This document shows positions 24,861-33,833 of a DNA stretch of 64,000 bases, piece by piece. Positions within the stretch are counted from its first letter, which is position 1. Every line of letters starts with the position of its first letter. This stretch comes from Arcticibacter sp045629565 (lineage in GTDB: Bacteria; Bacteroidota; Bacteroidia; Sphingobacteriales; Sphingobacteriaceae). The notes under the pieces were generated by a model. It saw only the letters and a list, made by a program, of their open reading frames with translations. It searched no databases and was not told where the DNA came from. The position numbers were made by a program, and so were the translations under genes. The DNA lies in contig NZ_JAZQRL010000129.1 in NCBI RefSeq assembly GCF_045629565.1, forward strand, positions 1 to 64,000, written 5' to 3'.

Positions 24861-25760
24861 TTAAATAGTGATACGACCACCAGTTACAGGAATTGTAGCT
24901 CCAGCGATGTAACTGGCTTCATGTGAGGCAAGAAACACATAGGCGGGAGCGATTTCAACAGGCTGTCCCGGACGTCCCATCGGCGTGTCGGATCCAAAAT
25001 TTTCAGGGTCTGGCATTGTAGAGGGAATCAGCGGTGTCCATACCGGTCCCGGAGCGACTGCATTTACCCGTATACCTTTATTGTTTTCAAGCAAAATCTG
25101 GCTCAGATTTGCTGTGAAATTTTGAATCGCACCTTTGGTCGCAGCATAAGGAAGCAGCTTCAGGCTTGGTGAGTATGCATTAACTGAGGTGGTATTGATG
25201 ATACTGCTACCGGGCTGCATATGTGGTTCCGCAGCCTTACATAAGTAGAACATCGCCGTGATATTGGTATCAAACGTTCGTGCCCACTCATCGGAAGGAA
25301 CCTCGTGCAAGTCCTCATGGGCCATCTGATAAGCAGCGTTATTAACCAGAATATCTATTCTTCCGAATTCTTTAACGGTCTTATCGATGATTTCTTTACA
25401 ATGCGACTCCTGGCGTATATCTCCTTTCACGAGCAGTGCCTTTCTTCCGGCGTTTCTCACGTATTCGGCCGTTTCTTCAGCGTCTTTGTCTTCTACATCA
25501 GCAAGATAGCTGATGCAAACATCAGCACCTTCTCTGGCGAAGGCAATGGCAACGGCACGGCCTATACCTGAATCTCCCCCGGTTATGATGGCTTTCATAC
25601 CTTCCAGCTTACCTGTGCCTACATACGACTCTTCCCCGTGGTCTGCCTTCGGCTGCATCTGGTCTTCTGTGCCAGGTACTTCTTGTTCTTGCTTAGGGAA
25701 TGGTGGTTTCGGATACCGATCGTGCGGATTTGGATTTAACTGTTCATTTTTCATAGACAT
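24861..25760 (-). CDS. SDR oxidoreductase, general-stress type
   Basis: A 299-residue short-chain dehydrogenase with a long hydrophilic N-terminal tail (about 45 residues: PHDRYPKPPFPKQEQ...), the hallmark of the YhdF/GspA-like general-stress branch. Motifs are ITGGDSGIGRAVA for cofactor, NNAAYQM, the catalytic TTSVNAYSPS and YAATKGAIQ, and VAPGPVWTPL. The substrate is unknown; members are stress-induced dehydrogenases. It lies at the head of a block of stress genes but on the opposite strand from them. Confidence 0.9.
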   Translation of the reverse strand: MSMKNEQLNPNPHDRYPKPPFPKQEQEVPGTEDQMQPKADHGEESYVGTGKLEGMKAIITGGDSGIGRAVAIAFAREGADVCISYLADVEDKDAEETAEYVRNAGRKALLVKGDIRQESHCKEIIDKTVKEFGRIDILVNNAAYQMAHEDLHEVPSDEWARTFDTNITAMFYLCKAAEPHMQPGSSIINTTSVNAYSPSLKLLPYAATKGAIQNFTANLSQILLENNKGIRVNAVAPGPVWTPLIPSTMPDPENFGSDTPMGRPGQPVEIAPAYVFLASHEASYIAGATIPVTGGRITI

Positions 25761-25873
25761 GATGTATTTAGTTAGATAGGTTTAAAAAGACGAACAATGC
25801 GGATAGCTGATGGTTTTCTGAATTTTGCAAACATTTTGAATTGGCACAGGTTAACATGACAAACGATTAACCT

Positions 25874-26497
25874 ATGAAGAACACAACATTATTAATGATG
25901 TCGCTTGGCGCTCTACTTGCGTTTCAGGCTTGTACAGACAGTAAAAACAACAACGGACGAAATACGGAAACAGACAGTACCGCCTATCTGGAAGATATTT
26001 CAGCAGATGAGGATACTACGCAGGCAGGTGCCTCCACCTTTTTTATGAAGGCGGCCGATGCGGGCATGGCAGAGGTTGAGTTCGGGAAATTGGCTCAGAA
26101 AGCAGCTAAAAATCAGGACGTCAAAGATTTTGCTGCCCAGATGGTGAAAGACCATACGAAAGCGAATGATGAGTTAAAGGCTCTGGCAACATCCAAAAAC
26201 GTTCAATTGTCACCGGTTATAAGCAATGTATTTCAAGGGCAGCTGACTGACTTGAGCTCTAAGACAGGCGAGGAATTTGACAAACTATATATGGACCTTA
26301 TGATGGTGCATCACATGGATGCTATCAAGTTGTTCGAAGAAACCAGTAAGAACGAGACAGACCCTGAAGTCAAAGCTTTTGCCGCCAAAACTCTGCCGGT
26401 ATTGAAGGCCCATCACCAAAAGGCAGAGCCGTTGATGAAGAAATACAAGCAGGAACAGACGATGGGAAATCCTTCAAGAGTAAATACAACTAACTAG
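25874..26497 (+). CDS. DUF4142 lipoprotein
   Basis: A 207-residue lipoprotein: signal peptide and Cys20 in LLAFQAC. The mature part has a short acidic linker (to about residue 50) and then the all-helical DUF4142 domain: AADAGMAEVEFGKLAQKAAKN, read here as AADAGMAEVEFGKLA, then MVKDHTKANDEL, then VHHMDAIKLFEE. The fold resembles ferritin-like four-helix bundles; in the family His/Glu pairs may bind metal. It is the first of three genes in a probable stress operon (26505 and 26613 follow within 10 bp each). Confidence 0.88.
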   Translation: MKNTTLLMMSLGALLAFQACTDSKNNNGRNTETDSTAYLEDISADEDTTQAGASTFFMKAADAGMAEVEFGKLAQKAAKNQDVKDFAAQMVKDHTKANDELKALATSKNVQLSPVISNVFQGQLTDLSSKTGEEFDKLYMDLMMVHHMDAIKLFEETSKNETDPEVKAFAAKTLPVLKAHHQKAEPLMKKYKQEQTMGNPSRVNTTN

Positions 26498-26504
26498 AAA
26501 CGCT

Positions 26505-26603
26505 ATGGCTCAACTCGATGTTCAACCGAAGAAAAAAAATCCATGGTGGATTTGGCTCGCAATTATTTTGCTAATAGTGGCCTTATTACTTTACCTTTTT
26601 TAA
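26505..26603 (+). CDS. Small one-helix membrane protein (32 aa)
   Basis: Encodes MAQLDVQPKKKNPWWIWLAI and 12 more hydrophobic residues: a basic patch, WW-x-W, then one transmembrane helix with no tail. It resembles tiny membrane proteins annotated in Pedobacter-like genomes. It lies 7 bp after DUF4142 and 9 bp before the PRC-barrel gene, supporting translation in one operon. The function is unknown: probably a membrane-associated partner or stress peptide. Confidence 0.72.
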   Translation: MAQLDVQPKKKNPWWIWLAIILLIVALLLYLF

Positions 26604-26612
26604 AGAATCGCA

Positions 26613-27542
26613 ATGGAAGCACATGATGAGAATGTAAAAAGCAACCACCTCCAGGAATTGGGTGGAAGTGATTTTGAAATAGCTGATGGTCAGCCTAATA
26701 TTAAAGGTTGGGAAGTTCTTGGTCCCGGCGGTCAAGACCTGGGCGAGGTAGCTGAGCTGTTATTTGATGAAGGTTCACGTAAAGTTCGCTATCTGGTTCT
26801 GGATCTGGCAGAGAACGAATGGAATCTCGAAGAACGCGAAGTTCTTGTTCCAATAGGTCTCGCTGAGATCGACGTTGAGCGAGATGAAGTGATATTACCT
26901 TTAGTGACGCCCGAACAGCTCGCAGCTTTGCCTGATTATAGCAAGAATGATCTATCGTTAGAAACGGAAATAATTATCAGAAGTGTTTTTATGAACGCTG
27001 ATCCGGTCAGTTCAGCCTCTTTTCAGGACAACTTTTACGTTCATGAACACTTTGATGAAGAAAGGCTTTACAGCCGCCGTAAAGCGGCACCAGTCAAAAC
27101 CCCTCATACCGTTATTGGTGTGTTTGAAAATGGGTTCACTGCGCAGACAGCAATCCAGAAACTAAAAAATAGTGGTTTTCTTGATGAGAATATAGACGTA
27201 TCTGTCCGAGGGACCCACCATAGCGAGTCTGAGTACTTAAACAGGCTGAGTGGCTTTTTCGGAACATTATTCGATGATCATGATGAGGCTGCCCACTTTT
27301 CCAAACTTGCGGCTGAGGGTTCCGTGGTGACTGTACATACTCAGTCTATTGCAGAATCAGAGGTCGCCATGCGTGTGCTGGAAGATTACGGAGCAGAGGT
27401 TAAAGATGATCCTGAAATTACTGCGGGAACTACTATAAATCCGGAACCGGAAGAAGGAAGTGAAACGTTCAGAAAGCAAATCCGTACGCGAATTATTGAA
27501 CGTCAGGTCGAGAACAGTAAGAGGCTTCGGACAGGGATCTGA
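26613..27542 (+). CDS. PRC-barrel and YflT-like stress protein
   Basis: A 309-residue acidic soluble protein. The first 110 residues are a PRC barrel (IKGWEVLGPGGQDLGEVAELLFDE, abbreviated here as WEVLGPGGQDLGEVAELLF), then EREVLVPIGLAEID. A second domain (about 165-260: HTVIGVFENGFTAQTAIQKL, then VVTVHTQS...AMRVLEDYGA) resembles the YflT heat-stress fold. It lies in the same operon as DUF4142. PRC barrels link to membranes or ribosomes; a stress role is inferred from context. Confidence 0.82.
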   Translation: MEAHDENVKSNHLQELGGSDFEIADGQPNIKGWEVLGPGGQDLGEVAELLFDEGSRKVRYLVLDLAENEWNLEEREVLVPIGLAEIDVERDEVILPLVTPEQLAALPDYSKNDLSLETEIIIRSVFMNADPVSSASFQDNFYVHEHFDEERLYSRRKAAPVKTPHTVIGVFENGFTAQTAIQKLKNSGFLDENIDVSVRGTHHSESEYLNRLSGFFGTLFDDHDEAAHFSKLAAEGSVVTVHTQSIAESEVAMRVLEDYGAEVKDDPEITAGTTINPEPEEGSETFRKQIRTRIIERQVENSKRLRTGI

Positions 27543-27555
27543 TAGCTAAGTTAAA

Positions 27556-27576
27556 ATTACTAACTTTGTTAGTAAT
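27556..27576 (+). promoter_or_regulatory. Palindrome with -7 box at the DUF763 start
   Basis: ATTACTAAC-TTT-GTTAGTAAT is a 9-bp perfect palindrome. It contains TAACTTTG (27561-27568), a perfect TAnnTTTG -7 box, and ends with the first two bases of the DUF763 ATG. Either a repressor could block transcription there, or the message starts at the ATG (leaderless). Confidence 0.5.
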
Positions 27577-28777
27577 GAAACGCTCAGGAACTGCAGACCT
27601 ACCCTTACACTACGGAAAAGTACCGATATGGCTCGCGGAGCGCATGTCTACCCTCGGCCTTGCCATTATCGAAGCTATTGTGCTGGATTATGGCAAGGCC
27701 GAAGTTTTGCGGCGTCTGAGTGACCCCTTCTGGTTTCAAAGCATGGGCGCGGTGATGGGTATGGACTGGCATTCCTCGGGGATAACCACCTCCGTTATGG
27801 GGGCGTTAAAGCGTTCAGTAAATTCACGATCAAGAGATCTTGGCTTGTATATATGTGGCGGGAAAGGTAAAGCTTCGCTGATGGCACCTTCAGAATTGCT
27901 TGGCGTGGCAGAACGAACCGGACTTAACGGGGATCAGCTGGTAAGGAGTAGCAAGTTAAGTGCAAAGGTCGATAACACGGCCGTTCATGATGGTTTTCAG
28001 TTATATATGCATTCTTTCATCGTAAGCAGTGATGGTGACTGGACGGTGGTCCAACAGGGAATGAGACAGGGAAGCTCGACTGCCCGGCGTTATCACTGGC
28101 ATTCCTCCGGTTTACAATCTTTTGTTGAAGATCCGCACACATCTGTTTATGGTGAAGCTGTCGGTTCAATAATTAATCTCGCTGACAAACGAGCTTCAGG
28201 GGCAAGATCGAGCATCATGGACATGAGCACGGAGCCGCCTGAGCGAATGATCAGGGAAATCAAAAAACTCGTGATGCCTTCGCACCATGATGTCCGATCA
28301 AAAGATATCGACATCAAAAGATTAGGTGCTATGCTCTGGGTTGCTCATCAACAAGGGCCGAAGGATTTTGAAGATTTGCTGTTGCTGACTGGTATGGGAC
28401 CACGGACTTTGCAGTCGCTTGCACTGGTAAGTGAAGTTATCTACGGCACTCCAACACGTTTTAGTGATCCAGCACGGTTCTCAATGGCTCATGGAGGAAA
28501 AGACGGGCATCCTTTTCCGGTTCCAGTGAAGGTCTATGACGATACCATCCAGGTGCTAAGAAAAGCTGTAGATGGTGCTAAGTTAGGACAATCGGAGAAG
28601 ATGGACGCTGTGAGGCGACTTTCCAGGATGTCAGAAGCAGCAGAGAAAGGATTTACTCCCCGGAGCAACCTGGAGGCTTTACTGGAAAAAGAACGAAAAG
28701 ATTCCTGGAAGTATGGGGGGCGGACCGTTTTCGGGAAGGCCGGTCGCTCGGCCGGCGATCAGCTTAAACTTTTTTGA
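27575..28777 (+). CDS. DUF763 protein
   Basis: A 400-residue protein matching DUF763 along its length: MKRSGTADLPLHYGKVP at the start, GMDWHSSGITTSVMGALK, then DGFQLYMHSFIVSSDG, RRYHWHSSGL, DMSTEPPERMI, LLTGMGPRTLQSLALVSE (a helix-hairpin-helix-like element near 275) and DPARFSMAHGGKDGHPFPVP. The family occurs in archaea, thermophiles and some bacteria; function is unknown. The HhH-like and His-rich motifs hint at nucleic-acid binding or a metal enzyme. The start at 27575 fits the family N-terminus. It is 32 bp after the PRC gene but has its own promoter box. Confidence 0.9.
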   Translation: MKRSGTADLPLHYGKVPIWLAERMSTLGLAIIEAIVLDYGKAEVLRRLSDPFWFQSMGAVMGMDWHSSGITTSVMGALKRSVNSRSRDLGLYICGGKGKASLMAPSELLGVAERTGLNGDQLVRSSKLSAKVDNTAVHDGFQLYMHSFIVSSDGDWTVVQQGMRQGSSTARRYHWHSSGLQSFVEDPHTSVYGEAVGSIINLADKRASGARSSIMDMSTEPPERMIREIKKLVMPSHHDVRSKDIDIKRLGAMLWVAHQQGPKDFEDLLLLTGMGPRTLQSLALVSEVIYGTPTRFSDPARFSMAHGGKDGHPFPVPVKVYDDTIQVLRKAVDGAKLGQSEKMDAVRRLSRMSEAAEKGFTPRSNLEALLEKERKDSWKYGGRTVFGKAGRSAGDQLKLF

Positions 28778-28840
28778 TATCGTCTCTATCTTCCTTATAC
28801 TTCTATCACACAATAATAAGTTTTCAGTTGTTTAAGATTT

Positions 28841-29038
28841 ATGAAACCAACTACAGATGAGATTCGGAAAGCCGCTGAACAGGCAATACCTGACCTGGAG
28901 ATAAAAAATATGCCTGTCGAAGACGAGCTGCATGTGCCGATAACGATGAACGGTTACTTTTATCTCGTGGTCTTTTGCAAGGATAGGGCAGCCGAAAGAA
29001 CCACTAACTGGATATTTGACAGCATTATAGAGAGGTAA
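28841..29038 (+). CDS. Hypothetical protein (65 aa)
   Basis: A 65-residue protein beginning MKPTTDEIRKAAEQAIPDL, with one strand-rich segment NGYFYLVVFCKD. It is not recognised. It lies between DUF763 and the universal stress protein on the same strand. The pattern looks like a compact alpha-beta fold. Confidence 0.5.
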   Translation: MKPTTDEIRKAAEQAIPDLEIKNMPVEDELHVPITMNGYFYLVVFCKDRAAERTTNWIFDSIIER

Positions 29039-29161
29039 GAAACGCCATGCTTCCAGCAGGAGTCCTTAAAGCGTATAATTTCATTTACAAATAGGTATTT
29101 TTCTTGCCAACATTCTGGTTTCTGAAATTGTTATATGATTAACATTACAACCAACCAGAAG

Positions 29162-29992
29162 ATGAAAAAGATACTTGCCATCAATCCGATAGACACCCCG
29201 GATGAAGATATTTCCCAAAGTGCCATATGTATAGCCAAAAGCTTAAAAGCCGAAACGTTCCTCTGGATGAAAGTGGATGCGGGTTTCGTACAGAATAAAA
29301 AGAAAGAGGTTGTCCATGCAGGAGATGTAGACACTGTTATTGACGAAGTGCCTCTGGACGAATTTGATGGCGTTCGCGAAAGGGGCCAGGCTGACAAACC
29401 CAAAGTTGAGGGTAGCGTTTCACACCTTCTGGAAATTAAATATTCAAATGATCTGCTTTCTGATATCGTAAGAAAAGAGCAGATAGAGCTTGTTGTAATA
29501 TCTTCGGGTGCGAAGAACTCCGTTCCTGACGTTCCCGAGAGCGAAGTATATGACATTCTTGAAAAGGCTAAATGTCCCGTTCTGATTATTCCCAAGAACC
29601 ATGTAATCAAGAATATTGACAATATTGCCTATGTAACTGACCTCAGATATTGTGATATGTCTGTTATCCGTCCCCTGGTTAAATTGGCCGGAGCGTTCAG
29701 ATCAGGTATCCAACTTGTTCATCTGACAGCAGACGGCTTACCTGAAATGGCCGAATGCTACATGCGCGATTATTTTAAGCATGAGTTATCCAGGCTGATG
29801 AATTATCCAAAGGTGCGGTATGTAAATCTTAAGCATAAAAATAAGGCAGAGGAACTGAACCAGAAGATGTCTGAAATCAAAGCTGACATCATGGTACTCC
29901 AATGGAAGCGCCATGGAATGTTTAACAAGCTGTTTAAAGCCAGTTCTTCGGTTTATGATTTCTCCCGGATACCACTTATCTTATTTCCTTAA
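29162..29992 (+). CDS. Universal stress protein-like (tandem UspA)
   Basis: A 276-residue protein with two USP-like halves. The first half begins KKILAINPIDTPDEDISQSA and ends with KAKCPVLIIPK, the usual end of a Usp domain. The second begins IDNIAYVTDLRYCDMSVIRPL and ends SRIPLILFP. The ATP-binding G-2x-G-9x-G signature is not clear, so it is probably a non-ATP-binding member. Universal stress proteins respond to starvation, heat and oxidants. The ATG at 29162 is chosen over 29135 because MKKILAIN is the family start. Confidence 0.75.
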   Translation: MKKILAINPIDTPDEDISQSAICIAKSLKAETFLWMKVDAGFVQNKKKEVVHAGDVDTVIDEVPLDEFDGVRERGQADKPKVEGSVSHLLEIKYSNDLLSDIVRKEQIELVVISSGAKNSVPDVPESEVYDILEKAKCPVLIIPKNHVIKNIDNIAYVTDLRYCDMSVIRPLVKLAGAFRSGIQLVHLTADGLPEMAECYMRDYFKHELSRLMNYPKVRYVNLKHKNKAEELNQKMSEIKADIMVLQWKRHGMFNKLFKASSSVYDFSRIPLILFP

Positions 29993-29998
29993 TTAGCG

Positions 29999-30049
29999 TT
30001 TTGCCGCAAGATTATGTGTATGTGGAACATACGCGTTTTCGCGGCAAAA
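29999..30049 (+). terminator. Nested hairpin after the stress-protein gene
   Basis: TTTTGCCGC (29999-30007) pairs perfectly with GCGGCAAAA (30041-30049). An inner stem GTGTATGT/ACATACGC sits inside. It lies 7 bp after the stop. The downstream A-run rather than T-run makes it weak for the plus strand; it may be a message-end or protective structure. Confidence 0.5.
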
Positions 30050-30209
30050 ATACCTGATCTTATCACTCATCAGGTGGTTGAACTGGCCTGTGGTTCCTTA
30101 CAACCTCGTTTTCCACATCGCAGTATGGTCAACGAAAATGTTGTTCTAAACAAAAGAAGCGTTCGTTTGTCAATACTTTATCTACCTATTGAAAAACATT
30201 TATTTATTA

Positions 30210-31394
30210 ATGGAAATAAACTCTATTGATGATAATCCATTCAGATCATATCTGATGGCTGGTTTTGAGTGCGCTGATCTTTTGAATCTAAGTGGTAAGC
30301 GAATTGACTTTATGAAAATTACAGGCCATCTCGATCAGCTAGACCATGATTACGCGATGCTTAAAGATTTCGGGATCAGCACCGTCAGGGAGGGCATTCG
30401 CTGGAGCCAGGTTGAAGCCAGGCCTTACGAGTACGACTTCTCGGTTGCCGAACTGATGATAAGGACGGCTTCGGAGAAAGGAATTCAACAAGTCTGGGAC
30501 ATATGTCATTTTGGTTTTCCTGATGATCTGAGCCCTTTTCATCCGCAATTTGAAAAAAGGTTTGTATCGGTAAGTGTCGCATTCGCTCGGCACTGCTTAG
30601 AGAGAACCGATTCGCGTCAGCCCCTTATTATAACGCCGATCAACGAGGTTAGTTTTTTATCCTGGCTATGTGCCGAAGCTGGCGAAACCTTTCCTTACTG
30701 TAAGCAACAGGGATGGGAAGCCAAATATGCGCTCATGAAAGCATATATCGCCGCTGCAAAGGCCTTGAAAGAGCTCGACAAGCGTATACTTATCCTTGCC
30801 ACGGAACCTCTTGTCAATATTGTTGCTCCTTCGGATGCTACAGATGAGCAGATATCAGAGGCGGCGTTGCAACATGAGTTTCAATATCAGGCCATGGATA
30901 TACTTTGCGGAAGGATTTGTCCGGAGTTGCGAGGATCTCCCGACCTCCTGGATATATTGGGTCTTAACTTTTACTATAACAACCAGTGGATAACTGGATT
31001 TGAAGCATTTTTACCCTGGGCCAATCTGGAGCCTGACCAAAGGTGGCGGCCGCTTTCCGAACTTCTGGTAGAAGCATACTCCCGCTTCGGGAAGCCCATG
31101 ATTCTGAGCGAAACCAGCCATTCGGGAGTGGACAGGCCACACTGGTTCAACTTTGTATGGAGGGAGATTAACTTGGTTGCTCCTGAAATCCCTTTTTGGG
31201 GAGTGTGCCTCTACCCTATTGTTGACCGGCCGGACTGGAATGACTTGAACTATTGGCATGGTTCAGGACTTTGGGATAATACAAATATCTCTGGCAAGCC
31301 TAACAGAACGCTATATCAACCTCTAGCAACAACAATCAGAAAAAACATACTACAAAAAGACGTTTCCTATGAAATCGAAAATCGCGTTTATTAG
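30210..31394 (+). CDS. Family-1-type glycoside hydrolase
   Basis: A 394-residue (beta/alpha)8 glycosidase of clan GH-A. The acid/base Glu lies in ITPINEVSF and the nucleophile in MILSETSHSG, giving the typical N-E ... E pair. Other landmarks are GISTVREGIRWSQVE and WDICHFGFP. It lacks a signal peptide, so it acts in the cytosol, unlike the secreted GHs. It overlaps the next glycosyltransferase by 26 bp, so it may process or recycle the sugar this enzyme uses rather than a dietary glycan. The start at 30210 is preferred over 30189. Confidence 0.82.
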   Translation: MEINSIDDNPFRSYLMAGFECADLLNLSGKRIDFMKITGHLDQLDHDYAMLKDFGISTVREGIRWSQVEARPYEYDFSVAELMIRTASEKGIQQVWDICHFGFPDDLSPFHPQFEKRFVSVSVAFARHCLERTDSRQPLIITPINEVSFLSWLCAEAGETFPYCKQQGWEAKYALMKAYIAAAKALKELDKRILILATEPLVNIVAPSDATDEQISEAALQHEFQYQAMDILCGRICPELRGSPDLLDILGLNFYYNNQWITGFEAFLPWANLEPDQRWRPLSELLVEAYSRFGKPMILSETSHSGVDRPHWFNFVWREINLVAPEIPFWGVCLYPIVDRPDWNDLNYWHGSGLWDNTNISGKPNRTLYQPLATTIRKNILQKDVSYEIENRVY

Positions 31395-32646
31395 TGAACA
31401 CGCATCTCCGCTTGCTACAATCGGCGGAGTGGATAGCGGTGGCCAGAATGTCTACGTAGCAGAGCTGGCAAAGCAACTGGCGACGTTGGGTTATGATATC
31501 GATATCTTCACGAGAAATGATGATCCCGGTCTTGAAAAGATCGTTTTTTTGGTACCTGGTATACGCGTTATTCATGTAAATGCAGGTCCTGCTTGCATTT
31601 TGCCAAAGGAGGATTTATGGGACTATATGCCTGAATTCAGAGATAGTATGCTTCGGTTTATGCAACGGGAAAGCGTGAATTATGAGATGATCCATGCTAA
31701 CTTCTGGATGTCTGGCTGGGTAGCATCGGAGATCAAAGAAATTCTCGGTATCCCGTTTGTCATTACATTTCATGCACTGGGGTATATCCGGAAGCTCTAT
31801 CAACACGATGATGATAAATTTCCGTCAATACGTATCTCGATAGAAAAAGAGATTGTAAAGTACGCTGATGCAATTATTGCAGAGTGTCCGCAGGACAAAC
31901 AGGACCTTATAAGCTACTATATGGCGTCTGAAGAGCGGATTGCTATCGTACCCTGCGGTTTCAGTAAGAAGGAGTTCCAGCCAATCAGTCAGTCATATTC
32001 AAGAAAGAAACTCGGCCTTGATCCGGATGAAAAAATAATCCTGCAGTTGGGGCGTATGGTAGCAAGAAAAGGGATAGATAATGTTATCAGAGCGACATCA
32101 TTATTATGCAAGGCCAATATGCCAGTCAGGCTTCTGGTAGTAGGAGGCGACTTCGAAAACCCGGATAGCGCTGATAATGCGGAACTAAACCGGCTAAAGT
32201 CAATCGTAACGGAAGAAGGTATCAGCTATGCTGTGACATTTGCGGGGAGAAAGGGCAGAAATATACTGAAATACTATTATTCTGCAGCGGACGTATTTGT
32301 TACGACTCCCTGGTATGAGCCTTTCGGGATCACTCCGCTTGAATCGATGGCCTGTGGAACGCCGGTAATCGGATCAAACGTAGGAGGGATTAAGTACAGC
32401 GTCGAACATGGCAAGACCGGCTTTTTAGTGCCTCCGGAAAACCCCGCATTATTAGCGGATTCCATAGGCACGATATTGTCTGATGCGCATATGCGTCAAT
32501 TGATGCGTATCGAATCCATCAAAAGGGTAAACACTATGTTCACGTGGCAGAAAGTCGCCACGCTGATCAGAGACCAATACAAGAGCGTAATGTCGCCATC
32601 ACAGCATAAGCTGCTTCCGGCAAAAGCGAAAACAAAGGCTGCCTGA
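31369..32646 (+). CDS. Glycosyltransferase family 4 (sucrose-synthase-like)
   Basis: A 425-residue GT-B glycosyltransferase. The N-terminus has the donor-acceptor Gly loop GGVDSGGQNVYVAEL. The C-terminal domain has ILQLGRMVARKGIDNVI and the retaining EX7E motif in EPFGITPLE, then ACGTPVIGSNVGGI. The pattern resembles sucrose-phosphate-synthase/GT4 enzymes that use UDP- or ADP-sugars. The substrate is unknown. Overlapping the GH gene by 26 bp suggests translational coupling. Confidence 0.88.
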   Translation: MKSKIAFISEHASPLATIGGVDSGGQNVYVAELAKQLATLGYDIDIFTRNDDPGLEKIVFLVPGIRVIHVNAGPACILPKEDLWDYMPEFRDSMLRFMQRESVNYEMIHANFWMSGWVASEIKEILGIPFVITFHALGYIRKLYQHDDDKFPSIRISIEKEIVKYADAIIAECPQDKQDLISYYMASEERIAIVPCGFSKKEFQPISQSYSRKKLGLDPDEKIILQLGRMVARKGIDNVIRATSLLCKANMPVRLLVVGGDFENPDSADNAELNRLKSIVTEEGISYAVTFAGRKGRNILKYYYSAADVFVTTPWYEPFGITPLESMACGTPVIGSNVGGIKYSVEHGKTGFLVPPENPALLADSIGTILSDAHMRQLMRIESIKRVNTMFTWQKVATLIRDQYKSVMSPSQHKLLPAKAKTKAA

Positions 32647-32653
32647 TAAGATT

Positions 32654-33034
32654 CTAGCCTGCATGCCCAAGTGGCATGTGGCTTTTTACCTTGTCTATAA
32701 GTGCATATAAATCGAAGGGTTTGGCAATAAACTCGTCGCAGCCGTATGTGCCGAGCGACTCGAATACCCTCGGATAAGCAGACATCATAATTACCGGCAC
32801 TTCACGCGTCTGATTCTCACTCTTGATCTGGTGGCAGACCTCTCCCCCATTGATTCCCTGGAGCAGGTAATCAATCAAGACCAGGTTTGGCTGATACTCT
32901 GTCATTAAGCTAAAGAAGGACTTGATATCCATCGCTGTTTTCACCTCGAACTCTTCATAGGTCAGCGCTTCGTCGAGTACATCCAGGATATACCGGTCAT
33001 CGTCTAAAACTAAAATCTTCCTTTTCACTTTCAT
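32654..33034 (-). CDS. Single-domain response regulator
   Basis: A 126-residue lone receiver domain. Acidic pocket DDD (residues 11-13), phospho-acceptor Asp55 in LVLIDYLLQG, Ser in MMSAYP and Lys in AKPFD are all present. It has no output domain, so it is a CheY/SpoF-type relay or inhibitor. It converges with the GT4 gene and lies about 100 bp after the NarL-type regulator on the same strand. The ATG at 33034 is chosen because MKVKRKILVLDDD is the usual family start. Confidence 0.9.
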   Translation of the reverse strand: MKVKRKILVLDDDRYILDVLDEALTYEEFEVKTAMDIKSFFSLMTEYQPNLVLIDYLLQGINGGEVCHQIKSENQTREVPVIMMSAYPRVFESLGTYGCDEFIAKPFDLYALIDKVKSHMPLGHAG

Positions 33035-33165
33035 CGCATCGTTTTTTATAGTGAACACTGCGGTTGTTGGATTACCTGCCGTTCACCATAAAGGTAGCAA
33101 TGCCAAATAACCGATAAAAACGAATTTATAACATAAAATCATGTGGTAACTACCCTCAAAACGAG

Positions 33166-33816
33166 CTAGTTAATAATGCTATTGCGAATAGCGTATCTGA
33201 TAAGCGTAGCGGTGTTCTTGGTGCCGGTTTTTTCCAGTAAGTTCTGCCGGTGGCCTTCAACTGTCCTGCGACTGGTGAATAATTTGTCGGCAATCTCCTG
33301 ATTGGTAAATCCATCAGCTATAAGATGAAGTACCTCCTCTTCCCGTTGCGACAGATCTACCGATTGGCCGGTGACTGCCTCAGTAGGCGAGTTCAGCTGC
33401 TTTTTAAGCATTTCAAACACCACTTCTGAACATATATATCTTCCGCCCGCAGCTATATGCCTGATCGCGAAAAGCATCTGTTCAATGTCGATATTTTTCA
33501 GTAGATAGCCACTCGCTCCGGCGGTTATGGTTTGTTTAATATAATTTTCGTGATCCAGCATCGTCAGCATGATGATTCGTATGTCCGGAAATTCTGGTTT
33601 AATAATATTAATCAGATCCAGACCGCTCAAATCAGGCATGTTGATATCAGACAATATGACATCGACCTGTATTCCTGTTCTAAGTTTCTCGAGCGTTTCG
33701 TTGACGGTTTCTGCCTCCTCGGCGATCTCAATGTCTGGCTGTCTTTCCAATAGCGTTCGAATCCCATTGCGCACAATGTTATGATCTTCAACTAAAAAAA
33801 CTTTAATGGACTTCAT
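33166..33816 (-). CDS. NarL/LuxR-type response regulator
   Basis: A 216-residue two-domain regulator. The receiver has ED at 10-11, Asp57 in LSDINMPD and Lys in LLKNID. The C-terminal LuxR HTH (about 150-210) has LSQREEEVLHLIADG and EIADKLFTSRRTVEGHRQNL. It pairs logically with the upstream NarX-like kinase, which has a HisKA_3 acceptor, and is the output of the operon that starts with CheB/CheR. It is the last gene of that tight cluster. Confidence 0.92.
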   Translation of the reverse strand: MKSIKVFLVEDHNIVRNGIRTLLERQPDIEIAEEAETVNETLEKLRTGIQVDVILSDINMPDLSGLDLINIIKPEFPDIRIIMLTMLDHENYIKQTITAGASGYLLKNIDIEQMLFAIRHIAAGGRYICSEVVFEMLKKQLNSPTEAVTGQSVDLSQREEEVLHLIADGFTNQEIADKLFTSRRTVEGHRQNLLEKTGTKNTATLIRYAIRNSIIN

Positions 33817-33833
33817 ATGATAGTGTATAATTG

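Noticed and set aside
30014..30229. 71-aa frame before the glycosidase
   Set aside because: Starts inside the nested hairpin, has no family, and overlaps the glycosidase start.
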